Below are positions 18,484 to 26,301 of a DNA stretch of 64,000 bases, piece by piece; within the stretch, counting starts at the first letter, position 1, and each line of letters starts with the position of its first letter. A program made the translations under genes and the position numbers. Origin of the DNA: DATAWK01 sp036267255 (lineage in GTDB: Bacteria; Acidobacteriota; Terriglobia; Terriglobales; Acidobacteriaceae); NCBI GenBank assembly GCA_036267255.1, contig DATAWK010000047.1, positions 62,001 to 126,000 on the forward strand, given 5' to 3'. A model generated the notes under the pieces. The model was given only the letters and a program-made list of their open reading frames with translations, was not told where the DNA came from and did not search any database.

Positions 18484-21316
18484 GTACAGCCTTCCTTAAC
18501 ATGGGAAATTCCAAATGAAACGTGGTTCCGTGGCCAACTTCGCTTTCCACGTGGATCTTGCCGGCATGTTCCTGGATGATGCCGTAGCTGACAGCCAGAC
18601 CGAGACCCGTGCCCCGGCGTTGACCTTCGCGGGGAGTTGATTTTGTGGTGAAGAAAGGATCATAAATGCGCCGCAAATGCTCCTGTGCAATCCCGGAGCC
18701 GCTATCGGAGATATCGACAGCAACATGACCGTTGGCTGAAGTCGCCACGCGCAGAACGCCGCCGCTGCTCATAGCATCCTTTGCATTGAGAAAGAGATTC
18801 AGATACACCTGCTGCAGTTTGCCCACGTGGCCAAGAACATCCGGCAACGCTGTATCCAGATCAAGTTGCAGGCTGACGCCTGCCGTGCGGAACTGATGCT
18901 CCAACAGGGTGAGTGTTTCTCGCAGCACCTGGTTCATGTTCAGCGGCTTGAACTCGGTCCCGCTGGTGCGGGAGAAGTTCAGCAGACCATTCACAATCTC
19001 TGAGGCACGGAAGGTCTGTTGTGTGATCTTGTTCAACAATTGGCTCAGGCGTTCATCGTCGTGTACCTGCTTGGCCAGCATCTGGGTGTACGAAGAGATG
19101 ACGGCGAGCGGTGTGTTCACCTCATGCGCAACGCCGGCAGCCAGCAGGCCAATGGAAGACAACTTGTCCGCCTGCATCAACTGTGTTTCCAGTTGCACGC
19201 GTTCCGTGATGTCATCTACCAGAATGATGCGGCCCACCGTCCGGAAGTCCTTATCGAGAAGCGGTGCAAGCGCGATGTTAGCCGTGCGGACTTCGCCAGA
19301 CCGGGTATGCAGACGGAATTTGTACAACGTGTGAACGCCGGGATCATTTTTGACTCGCTCGTATTCCGAGATAAAGTCCGGTGGAAAAAGCGCAGCCAGC
19401 GGCTGACGCAGAGCCTCGGAACGCGATACGGCGTACATCGCCTCCATCTGCGCATTCCAGCTATCCACACGATCTTCCAGGTCCGCTGCAAGGATGCCGA
19501 TGTTGATCGACTCGACAATGTTTTCGTTGAATTCTTTCAACCGTTCATATTCCGAAACTTTTTCTTCCAGGCTGGCATAGAGCCGTGCATTTTGAATCGC
19601 GATGCCGATGTAGCTGGCCAGCGTTTCCAGCAACTCGATGTCTTCACTGGAAAGAAAATCTCCGCCGGTGGTACGGCCCAGGCCGATCACGGCGATCGGG
19701 CGCTTCTGCACATAGCAGGGCAGATAATAATTCAAGTCCAGTTGACGGACCGTGCGTTGTTGCGCAGGCGTAAGATGCGGTGCGCTTTGGGTGCTCTCCA
19801 GAAAAATATGATGGGCGCCGCCAAAGAGATCGAAGTTCAAAAAGCTCATGTCCAGCGTGGAGAATCCTGTTTGCAGCGAGGCAGGCACTCCCTGCGCAGC
19901 GGCAAACGAATATCTGTTCGGCGATTTTTCCTCGGCCAGAAAGACAGCCACGCGGGCCACCAGCAGCGTGCGTGGCAGGCGATCGACAATGGCTCCTAGC
20001 AGCGTGTCGAGATCGGTCTGCGAATTCAAGTCGCGGGCAAACTCAATCAGCGTTTCACGATAGTCGTAGCGCTTGCGGTCAAAGACACGATCCACGCGGT
20101 CCTGAATCGCTCGCTTCAATGGATCGAACAGCAGGACAAAGATGATGATCGTCACCGCCAGGCCCCATCCGCCCGCTGTGGGCAGGCGTTTGCCGACCAC
20201 GACTCCGGCAACTGCAACCGCGCCAAAGTACATGCCCACCAACGCCGCCGTCGCCAGCGTGTAGGTGACGCCGCGCTTGAAGATCAGGTCCACATCCATC
20301 AGGCGATAGCGCACGATGGCATAGCTGAACGTCAGCGGCAACAGCACCAGGCACATCACGGAGATGTGGTTCAGAAGTCCCTTGGTGGAGATGCCCGCCA
20401 GATAGGGCAGCACGTAGAACACAGTGAACGGCGTAACGGCCAGAAGGGTGCCGCGCGTCAGCCACTTGAGCTGCTGCCGCATCAATGGATTGTTGGTGCG
20501 GCGATAGTTGACGAAAAAGACTGCCGCTGCCAGTACGTAGAAGCATGCCAGATACGCCAGGCTGATCTGATTCATCCTGTGATACAGCAGCTCCGTGGCA
20601 GTCCACATCTGGATGGCCACAATGTTCAGCACGATCAGCGCAATGCCCGGCAGGTAGGTCAGCCCAACCAGCACGCGCTGCCAGCGGCGCGCTGCCTTTT
20701 CTTCTGGAAACGTCAGCGCAAAATGCAGCAGCAGCGCGGGCTGCAACGCTCCCGCGACAACATAACCCCAGTAGATCGTCCAGTCGAACAGGTTCAGCCT
20801 GCCCGTGTAGATGAACGAGTAGAAGATGAACGATGCCAGGCAGAAAATATAAAAATGCGTGGCGCGTGGCGCAGTCCAGCGGCGAAACAAAACGTAAAGC
20901 CCAATCAGCAGATAGACCAGGGCAATCAACCGAAGTCCCGGGTTATTGCTGCGGTCTGCCGGAACCAGAATGACCGGTGCATCCAGAGGAATGCCGGACC
21001 GGATCAACGCATACGTCACACGGCTGTAGATTCCAGTGCGATAGAGCTCTCGCTGCAGCGAAGCGCCGTTGGTCACCGCCTGTCCATCCACGGCAGTCAG
21101 CAGGTCGCCTACTGCAATGCCGGCGCGATCTCCAGGTCCACCCGACAATACTTGTTTTGCAATCAGGCCGCCGGGCGCTTCCGCCCAATAGACACCGTCC
21201 GTGGGAACCTGAAATTCATTTTCGTGATTGAAGTTGACCGCTGCCAGAACGATAGCCGCCAGCGTCAGCAACGCCAGCATGATTACTGCGACACGAACTT
21301 GAAAGTTCCTTAGCAT
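18476..21316 (-). CDS. Multidomain membrane histidine kinase (PDZ, multi-TM, GAF, PAS, HisKA, HATPase)
   Basis: Kinase of 946 residues. A first membrane helix (about 10-30) leads to a periplasmic PDZ-like domain (about 50-120, core GGPGDRAGIAVGDLLTAVDG), then seven or more membrane helices (about 128-400), a GAF domain (about 425-580), a PAS domain (about 600-710), an H-box GVAHEVNTP with His731, and an ATPase domain (N-box around NLFLNAKDAM, G1 DSGSGI, G2 GTGLGLAVSYGI). A PDZ domain at the head of a kinase suggests sensing of peptide or protein C-termini in the envelope. I chose ATG at 21316; TTG at 21325 is possible. It overlaps its NtrC-type partner gene by 8 bp. Confidence 0.9.
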   Translation of the reverse strand: MLRNFQVRVAVIMLALLTLAAIVLAAVNFNHENEFQVPTDGVYWAEAPGGLIAKQVLSGGPGDRAGIAVGDLLTAVDGQAVTNGASLQRELYRTGIYSRVTYALIRSGIPLDAPVILVPADRSNNPGLRLIALVYLLIGLYVLFRRWTAPRATHFYIFCLASFIFYSFIYTGRLNLFDWTIYWGYVVAGALQPALLLHFALTFPEEKAARRWQRVLVGLTYLPGIALIVLNIVAIQMWTATELLYHRMNQISLAYLACFYVLAAAVFFVNYRRTNNPLMRQQLKWLTRGTLLAVTPFTVFYVLPYLAGISTKGLLNHISVMCLVLLPLTFSYAIVRYRLMDVDLIFKRGVTYTLATAALVGMYFGAVAVAGVVVGKRLPTAGGWGLAVTIIIFVLLFDPLKRAIQDRVDRVFDRKRYDYRETLIEFARDLNSQTDLDTLLGAIVDRLPRTLLVARVAVFLAEEKSPNRYSFAAAQGVPASLQTGFSTLDMSFLNFDLFGGAHHIFLESTQSAPHLTPAQQRTVRQLDLNYYLPCYVQKRPIAVIGLGRTTGGDFLSSEDIELLETLASYIGIAIQNARLYASLEEKVSEYERLKEFNENIVESINIGILAADLEDRVDSWNAQMEAMYAVSRSEALRQPLAALFPPDFISEYERVKNDPGVHTLYKFRLHTRSGEVRTANIALAPLLDKDFRTVGRIILVDDITERVQLETQLMQADKLSSIGLLAAGVAHEVNTPLAVISSYTQMLAKQVHDDERLSQLLNKITQQTFRASEIVNGLLNFSRTSGTEFKPLNMNQVLRETLTLLEHQFRTAGVSLQLDLDTALPDVLGHVGKLQQVYLNLFLNAKDAMSSGGVLRVATSANGHVAVDISDSGSGIAQEHLRRIYDPFFTTKSTPREGQRRGTGLGLAVSYGIIQEHAGKIHVESEVGHGTTFHLEFPMLRKAVHA

Positions 21317-21395
21317 CGGTCTCAAATTCTTTTTGCCAGCCTAGCCGGCGCTGGACGAAAAAGACGCATGCAACAAATGGAGCACAAGATGGTAG

Positions 21396-21411
21396 AGCAA
21401 CTTACATGCCA
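21396..21411 (-). promoter_or_regulatory. Sigma-54 (-24/-12) promoter of the PDZ-kinase/NtrC-type operon
   Basis: Read on the minus strand the site is TGGCATG-TAAG-TTGCT. It differs from the consensus TGGCACG-N4-TTGCW at one position, and the spacing between the invariant GG and GC is exactly ten bases. The predicted transcript start is about 70 bases before the kinase ATG. The operon encodes a sigma-54 activator, which supports a real site and suggests autoregulation. Confidence 0.72.
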
Positions 21412-21672
21412 TACAAGCTGCGATCCAGCGTGCCCTGGCTCACCAACCATAACGCCCCAACAATCAGCTGTATACACCTTGCCAGCAAGCTGTGCAGAAA
21501 ATTCTCTATCCTATTGTCGCGCATTGATATGAAAAATCATAGATGTGACTGTTGGTTTTTAGGAGCAATCCGCTCAGATTCCTAAATCGGCGTATTTTCA
21601 GCAGGATGCCGGGAATTTCGTCGCAAATTGCGCAAAATCGGACCGGTGTCCTGGTTGATACCCTGTTTTCGC

Positions 21673-21709
21673 TTGACGGCGCACGCTGCGTGCCGTCGAT
21701 ACTGTAATC
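21673..21709 (+). promoter_or_regulatory. argD promoter with overlapping palindrome; transcript possibly leaderless
   Basis: TTGACG (21673-21678) and GATACT (21698-21703) are separated by 19 bp. A start 6-7 bases after the -10 coincides with the argD ATG at 21710, and no Shine-Dalgarno is visible. A 23-bp imperfect palindrome (GACGGC...GCCGTC, 21675-21697) fills the -35 and spacer and could be an operator. It does not resemble the AT-rich ARG box. Confidence 0.5.
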
Positions 21710-22993
21710 ATGACTGATATCCCGCAGAAGCTTACTGTGGATCCAACTTCTGTTCGCAACGGCGAGCATCTTCTCCCGGTTTATCCCCGTTATTCTGTAT
21801 CGTTTGAGACGGGCGCGGGAGTGTTTTTATACGACGATCGGGGGCGCGCCTATCTCGACCTGGTTTCCGGGCTTGGAGTCAACGCCCTGGGCCACGCCCA
21901 CCCCAGGATCACTGCCGTCTACCGGGAACAGGCAGCACGCTTGGTCCATCTATCGAACCATTATGGCAATCGCTACACGGAAGAATTGGCGCAACGCCTC
22001 TGCGAGTTGACGGACATGGCCGGCATCTTCTTTTCTACCGGCGGCACCGAGGCCGTTGAAGGAGCCATGAAGCTGGCCCGCGTCGTGGCCCGGGACGGAT
22101 TTGGCAGCCGCAAGCATGCCTTTGTGGCGCTGCGCGGCGGATATCATGGCCGCACCTTTGGTTCGCTCTCCGTAACCGGACAAGCCCGGTATCGGGATGG
22201 TTTTGAACCGGCCTTGCCCAATGTCCGCTTCGTGGAACGGAACGACGTAGCTGAGCTGCGCGCCGCAATGGATGACGAGGTATGCGCCATTCTGATCGAG
22301 CCCATCCAGGGCGAAGGCGGCGTATGGGAGTGCACACCGGAATATCTGGCCGAAGCGCGTCGTCTGGCCAACGCGCACCATGCTCTGTTGCTCTATGACG
22401 AAATCCAGTGCGGCCTCGGCCGGACAGGAAACTGGTTCGCCTATGAAAATTCCGGAGTCCGCCCCGACGTCCTGATCATTGGCAAACCGCTCGGCGCGGG
22501 TCTTCCGCTCAGTGCGTTTCTGGTCACCCAGGATTTATTTCATGCCCTTCGCCTCGGGCACCATGGCAGCACTCTCGGGGGCAGTCCGCTGGCATGTCGT
22601 CTCGGTCTGGAATTCCTTTCCATTCTGGAGGAGGAAGCAATGCTCCCCCACATTCGCCAGACAGGAATCTATCTGCGCCAGCAATTGCTGAGTCTTTCCG
22701 AAGAGCTGCCGGCAGCGGCAGAAGTCCGCGGTCGCGGGTTGCTGCAGGGATTGGCGTTGAACCGGCCAGGTCGGCCCGTTGCCGAGGCAGCGCTGGATCG
22801 TGGTCTGTTGCTGAACGTGACGCAGGGCAACGTGCTGCGCTTCTTGCCGTCGTATCTGTTGCAGCCGGCTCACGTCGATCAGGCCATCGCAACATTGCGC
22901 GAGCTGCTGGCCGTGCCGGCCGATGGAGAGAAGGCATCGGCGCGCGGTCAGGAATCCGTGCACACCGCTCCGACCTACGTTCGTCAGGATTAG
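21710..22993 (+). CDS. argD: Acetylornithine/succinylornithine-type aminotransferase (ArgD family)
   Basis: Class III PLP-dependent aminotransferase of 427 residues. Family landmarks are SGLGVNALGHAHP, the glycine-rich FFSTGGTEAVEGAMKLAR, the PLP-contact YHGRTFGSLS, LLLYDEIQCGLGRTG, and the Schiff-base lysine in IIGKPLGAGLPLSA. It interconverts N-acetylglutamate semialdehyde and N-acetylornithine in arginine biosynthesis, and may double in the succinyl-DAP step of lysine synthesis. No other arg genes are close, although an M20 hydrolase of ArgE/DapE type lies 2.2 kb away. The last 30 residues are an unconserved tail that overlaps the convergent glycerate kinase gene by 4 bp. Confidence 0.9.
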   Translation: MTDIPQKLTVDPTSVRNGEHLLPVYPRYSVSFETGAGVFLYDDRGRAYLDLVSGLGVNALGHAHPRITAVYREQAARLVHLSNHYGNRYTEELAQRLCELTDMAGIFFSTGGTEAVEGAMKLARVVARDGFGSRKHAFVALRGGYHGRTFGSLSVTGQARYRDGFEPALPNVRFVERNDVAELRAAMDDEVCAILIEPIQGEGGVWECTPEYLAEARRLANAHHALLLYDEIQCGLGRTGNWFAYENSGVRPDVLIIGKPLGAGLPLSAFLVTQDLFHALRLGHHGSTLGGSPLACRLGLEFLSILEEEAMLPHIRQTGIYLRQQLLSLSEELPAAAEVRGRGLLQGLALNRPGRPVAEAALDRGLLLNVTQGNVLRFLPSYLLQPAHVDQAIATLRELLAVPADGEKASARGQESVHTAPTYVRQD

Positions 22994-24486
22994 ATAGATT
23001 TTCGCGCTTTTCGTCCGCGTCTCGCGGGTTCCAGCTTCGCTTTCGGTTTGGGCGCAGCAACGATCTGTGCCGTGGTCAGCAGAATCCGCAGATCGCGCAG
23101 ATTATTGCCGGTCGGCCCCGTTACGAGGGTGGCGTCCAGGGCTGTAAGCAGCGGGTTGGTATCGAAACGGTCGAGCGCCGCTTCTGCATCCAGGCCCATC
23201 GCGGCAGCGCGTTCGAGTGTTTCTGCATCGATGATCGCCCCGGCAGCCGCGCTGTTGCCATCCACGCCGTCCGATCCCGCGGAAAGTACCGCCAGTGGAG
23301 CCATGCCCGGCTTGATTTGCGTTGCCGCATAGAGGGCAAACTGCTGATTGCGCCCTCCGACGCCCGCAGGCTCCTGGACGCGCACCGTCACTTCTCCTGC
23401 AGAGAGCAGGCAGACGGGTTTCGGCGGCAATGGATCGGATTTTTTCGCCGTATCGTCCTCTTCAGTCGGCTCTGTGTACAGGCGCAGCGCCTGCAAACGT
23501 TCCAGCAGGTAGCGTGCGGCTGGCAGATATTCCCAATCGTCACAGGTATTGTCGATGCCAACACGGAACCCCAACTGTTCTGCGCGTGCCTGCGCGGCAA
23601 CGATCAGGTCGTTCGAATCCAGCAGGGTACAAAAGCCCAGGGGAAACGAGCCGGGTTTGGGCGTCTCCGGCAAAGAACGCTGCGCAAAATAACGCTGCAC
23701 GGAAGCAGGAATCTGTTCGAGCAGTTCGTAATGTTCCAGCACTGCGCGGCATTGCTCTACGGTCGTCGGGTCCGGCAACACCGGCCCGGAGCCAAGCTCG
23801 GTAAGCTGCAGGCGGGGTACATCCGAAACAAAAAACGCCAGCAGGGCAGTTCCACGAGGAGCGGCCAGCGCCAACCGTCCGCCTTTCACCGCGGAAAAGT
23901 GTTTGCGCACGCAGTTGATCTCCGCAATCGAAGCGCCGCAGTGCACCAGTGCGCGATACAACGCGATGACATCTTCGAAGGGAATCGTTGCATCCAGAGG
24001 CTCTTCCATCATGGCGGATGCGCCACCGCTGATGAGAAAGATGCACAGTGTCCGGTCCGCATTTTCCAGCTCGCGCGGCAGGGTTGCAAGCAGTTCGCGG
24101 GCCGCGCGCGCTGTTTCCAGAGAATCCTGGTTCGGCACCGGATGGCCGCTGGCAAAATAGACGAAGCCCGGTGGCAACGCCGCCGGTGGTTCGGGAGAAG
24201 CAAGCAGCCCCGCGAGGTCGCAGCCTTTTCGCACCGGCAGGCGGTCCAGCAATGCCGTCAGCATGGGCGTTGCGGCCTTGCCGACGGCAACGACGCGAAC
24301 GCGATCGTATTGCTCCATGTCGTAGACTGTTTCGTCAAAGCGAAGTTCGGAGCCTTCGACCGTCACCTTGCGTGCAAAGGCTCGTTCCACGCTGCACTCC
24401 GCCAGCGTATGGGCAAAGATATCGCGCGCGGTCTGCGTAAGAAATGCCTGCAGCGTGGGGGTGCCTGGATCCGATGTCTCAGACAT
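22990..24486 (-). CDS. Glycerate 2-kinase (DUF4147/MOFRL family)
   Basis: Protein of 498 residues with the two domains of the class II glycerate kinase family: an N-terminal DUF4147 domain (VVAVGKAATPML, ASGHPVPNQDS, LISGGASAMMEEP) and a C-terminal MOFRL domain (GEVTVRV...GGRNQQFAL, SAGSDGVDGNSAAAGAIID). It would phosphorylate D-glycerate to 2-phosphoglycerate, feeding serine, glyoxylate or sugar-acid breakdown products into glycolysis. Older databases label such proteins hydroxypyruvate reductase (TtuD); the motifs favour the kinase. It overlaps the upstream hydrolase gene by 8 bp and argD by 4 bp at its 3' end. Confidence 0.88.
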   Translation of the reverse strand: MSETSDPGTPTLQAFLTQTARDIFAHTLAECSVERAFARKVTVEGSELRFDETVYDMEQYDRVRVVAVGKAATPMLTALLDRLPVRKGCDLAGLLASPEPPAALPPGFVYFASGHPVPNQDSLETARAARELLATLPRELENADRTLCIFLISGGASAMMEEPLDATIPFEDVIALYRALVHCGASIAEINCVRKHFSAVKGGRLALAAPRGTALLAFFVSDVPRLQLTELGSGPVLPDPTTVEQCRAVLEHYELLEQIPASVQRYFAQRSLPETPKPGSFPLGFCTLLDSNDLIVAAQARAEQLGFRVGIDNTCDDWEYLPAARYLLERLQALRLYTEPTEEDDTAKKSDPLPPKPVCLLSAGEVTVRVQEPAGVGGRNQQFALYAATQIKPGMAPLAVLSAGSDGVDGNSAAAGAIIDAETLERAAAMGLDAEAALDRFDTNPLLTALDATLVTGPTGNNLRDLRILLTTAQIVAAPKPKAKLEPARRGRKARKSI

Positions 24487-25177
24487 GGGGAGGAAGTCGC
24501 TCCATCGAAGGACTGTTCAAAAAATTCCGTACAACCCAGTCCCGTAGCGCCGATTGCATCGCATCCAGTTTGCCTACGAAAAAATGATCGGCATTTTCGA
24601 TCCAGACCAGCTGCTTCGGCTCCGGCGCTGTTGCGACGACGGATTCCACGGCATGCACCGGACCGAACGGGTCATGATCTCCACTGATAAAAAGTTTTGG
24701 CTGCGTACACCTCGGCAGATATTCGTAGGTGTAGCTGCGGTTATCCGACTGCACAGGCAATCCCAGCGCAATCAGGCCGCGCACGCGCGCATCGCCGCAG
24801 CAGGCACGCATGCCCACATTGGCGCCGAAGGAAAACCCGGTAAACAAAATGGGCAGATGGAACTCCTTCTCCAGCCAATCCAATGCGCTGCGGACATCCT
24901 CCTGCTCGCCGCGGCCCTCATCATGCACCCCTTCACTGCGGCCGGTACCGCGAAAATTAAAACGAAGCACCGGCAGGCCCAGGCCGTGGAGCGCTTTCAT
25001 CGCGTGATAGACGACCTTGTTGTGCATCGTGCCGCCACCCAGCGGATGCGGATGGCACACCAGCGCAGCGTAGGACGCGTCCGGCTGGCCGGTGTTCAGC
25101 AATGCTTCCAGGCGGCCGGCCGGGCCAGTCAGATCGAGAGAGCGAACCGTGGAAACGGTGGGGGTGCTTTGTGTCAT
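24479..25177 (-). CDS. Alpha/beta-hydrolase of the COG2945-like small hydrolase group
   Basis: Cytoplasmic alpha/beta-hydrolase of about 232 residues with no signal peptide. Visible features are the HPHPLGGGTMHNKVV oxyanion region, FNFRGTGRSEG, the nucleophile elbow FTGFSFGANVGMRA with Ser in GFSFG, the acid in ISGDHDPFGP and the histidine in IENADHFFVGKL. This order fits a complete Ser-Asp-His triad. Substrate unknown; homologues are called dienelactone-hydrolase-like or predicted esterase. I prefer ATG at 25177 to TTG at 25195, though neither has a good Shine-Dalgarno. It overlaps the downstream glycerate kinase by 8 bp, so the two are one operon, divergent from the M20 hydrolase. Confidence 0.85.
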   Translation of the reverse strand: MTQSTPTVSTVRSLDLTGPAGRLEALLNTGQPDASYAALVCHPHPLGGGTMHNKVVYHAMKALHGLGLPVLRFNFRGTGRSEGVHDEGRGEQEDVRSALDWLEKEFHLPILFTGFSFGANVGMRACCGDARVRGLIALGLPVQSDNRSYTYEYLPRCTQPKLFISGDHDPFGPVHAVESVVATAPEPKQLVWIENADHFFVGKLDAMQSALRDWVVRNFLNSPSMERLPPHV

Positions 25178-25245
25178 AGCAAAAATATGTGCCAATATGG
25201 CCCGGAAAGCTCCATTGTAAGCGCCTCACGATATGCTGGAAATGA

Positions 25246-26256
25246 ATGCCAACCAACCCGATTCAACTCGCGCGCCAATTGATCGACATCGAATCGATCA
25301 CCTTTAATGAAACTGCCGTTGGAAACTTCCTGCTGGAATATCTTGCAGCGCAGAATTTTTATGTCGAGCGGATGCATGTTGAGAACCATGCCAACGGCGA
25401 ACGCTTCAATGTCTACGCCGGTGCCGAAGGCGAAACGCCGGACATCGTTTTGTCCACGCACATGGACACGGTGCCGCCGTTTTTTCCCAGCAGCGAAGAT
25501 GACGAATTCATCTACGGTCGCGGAGCCTGCGACGCCAAAGGCATCATTGCCGGGCAGGTTGTCGCTGCCGAGCGCCTGCGCGATGCCGGGATACGCGTTG
25601 GGCTTCTGTTCCTCGTCAGCGAGGAGCGCGACAGCGCCGGTGCGCGCCTCGCCAACACGCAGCCCAAAGGCAGCCGCTTCAACATCAATGGAGAACCAAC
25701 CGACAATCGGTTGGCGCTCGCCTCGAAAGGTGCGCTCCGCGCGGAGCTTCGCGCAACGGGAAAAATGGCGCACTCGGCCTATCCCGAACTGGGCGACTCG
25801 GCCATCCATAAGCTCGTTCCGGTGCTGGATCGCATATTGCGTGCCGAACTTCCCGTGGATAACGAAATAGGGCCAACGACGCTGAACATCGGTTTAATCG
25901 ACGGTGGCCGCGCTCCCAACGTGGTTTCCGATCAGGCCTCGGCGGTGGTGTTTGTGCGTCTTGTGGGTCCATCGCAGCCAATACGCGACATCATAACCAA
26001 TGCTGCTGGCTCCGCCGTAGACGTGAAATTCGCTCTGGAAATTCCTTTCCAGCGCTTTCGCAAGATCGAAGGGCTGCCGACCATGGTCGCCGCCTTTACC
26101 ACCGACGTCCCCGCGCTGACTGCCTGGGGAGAACCTCTGCTGTTGGGGCCGGGCTCGATTCACGTGGCGCATACGCTGCACGAGCGACTGTCCAAGAAAG
26201 AACTCTTCGAGGCAATTGACTTATACACGGAGATCGCCTTTCGCCTGCTTCGCTAA
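25246..26256 (+). CDS. M20-family metallohydrolase (ArgE/DapE/LysK type)
   Basis: Zinc-dependent amidohydrolase or peptidase of 336 residues, somewhat short for the family. Metal ligands and catalytic residues appear in order: STHMDTVPP (His and Asp), GRGACDAKG (bridging Asp), VSEERDS (catalytic Glu and ligand Glu), and a late ligand His in GPGSIHVAHTLHERL. A dimerisation domain (about 165-265) begins at SKGALRAELRATGKMAHSAYPELG. Members remove acyl groups from amino acids (acetylornithine, succinyl-DAP, LysW-lysine) or act as dipeptidases. The nearby argD makes an amino-acid role attractive, but the substrate cannot be read from sequence. Confidence 0.87.
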   Translation: MPTNPIQLARQLIDIESITFNETAVGNFLLEYLAAQNFYVERMHVENHANGERFNVYAGAEGETPDIVLSTHMDTVPPFFPSSEDDEFIYGRGACDAKGIIAGQVVAAERLRDAGIRVGLLFLVSEERDSAGARLANTQPKGSRFNINGEPTDNRLALASKGALRAELRATGKMAHSAYPELGDSAIHKLVPVLDRILRAELPVDNEIGPTTLNIGLIDGGRAPNVVSDQASAVVFVRLVGPSQPIRDIITNAAGSAVDVKFALEIPFQRFRKIEGLPTMVAAFTTDVPALTAWGEPLLLGPGSIHVAHTLHERLSKKELFEAIDLYTEIAFRLLR

Positions 26257-26301
26257 AGGATTGATTCATCCAGACTGCTTGTTCCGTCATCTAAGGAAGT
26301 T

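Larger units (their letters stand above)
21317..21709. other. 393-bp divergent intergenic region between the PDZ kinase and argD
   Basis: It holds the sigma-54 promoter for the kinase operon (21396-21411) and the argD promoter with its palindrome (21673-21703). Between them, 21412-21672 is AT-richer than its surroundings. I found no convincing small gene, tRNA or terminator there. Confidence 0.7.

Noticed and set aside
22594..24687. A 697-codon open frame opposite the glycerate kinase and hydrolase
   Set aside because: It is antisense to two recognised genes and shows no recognisable domain or ribosome site.
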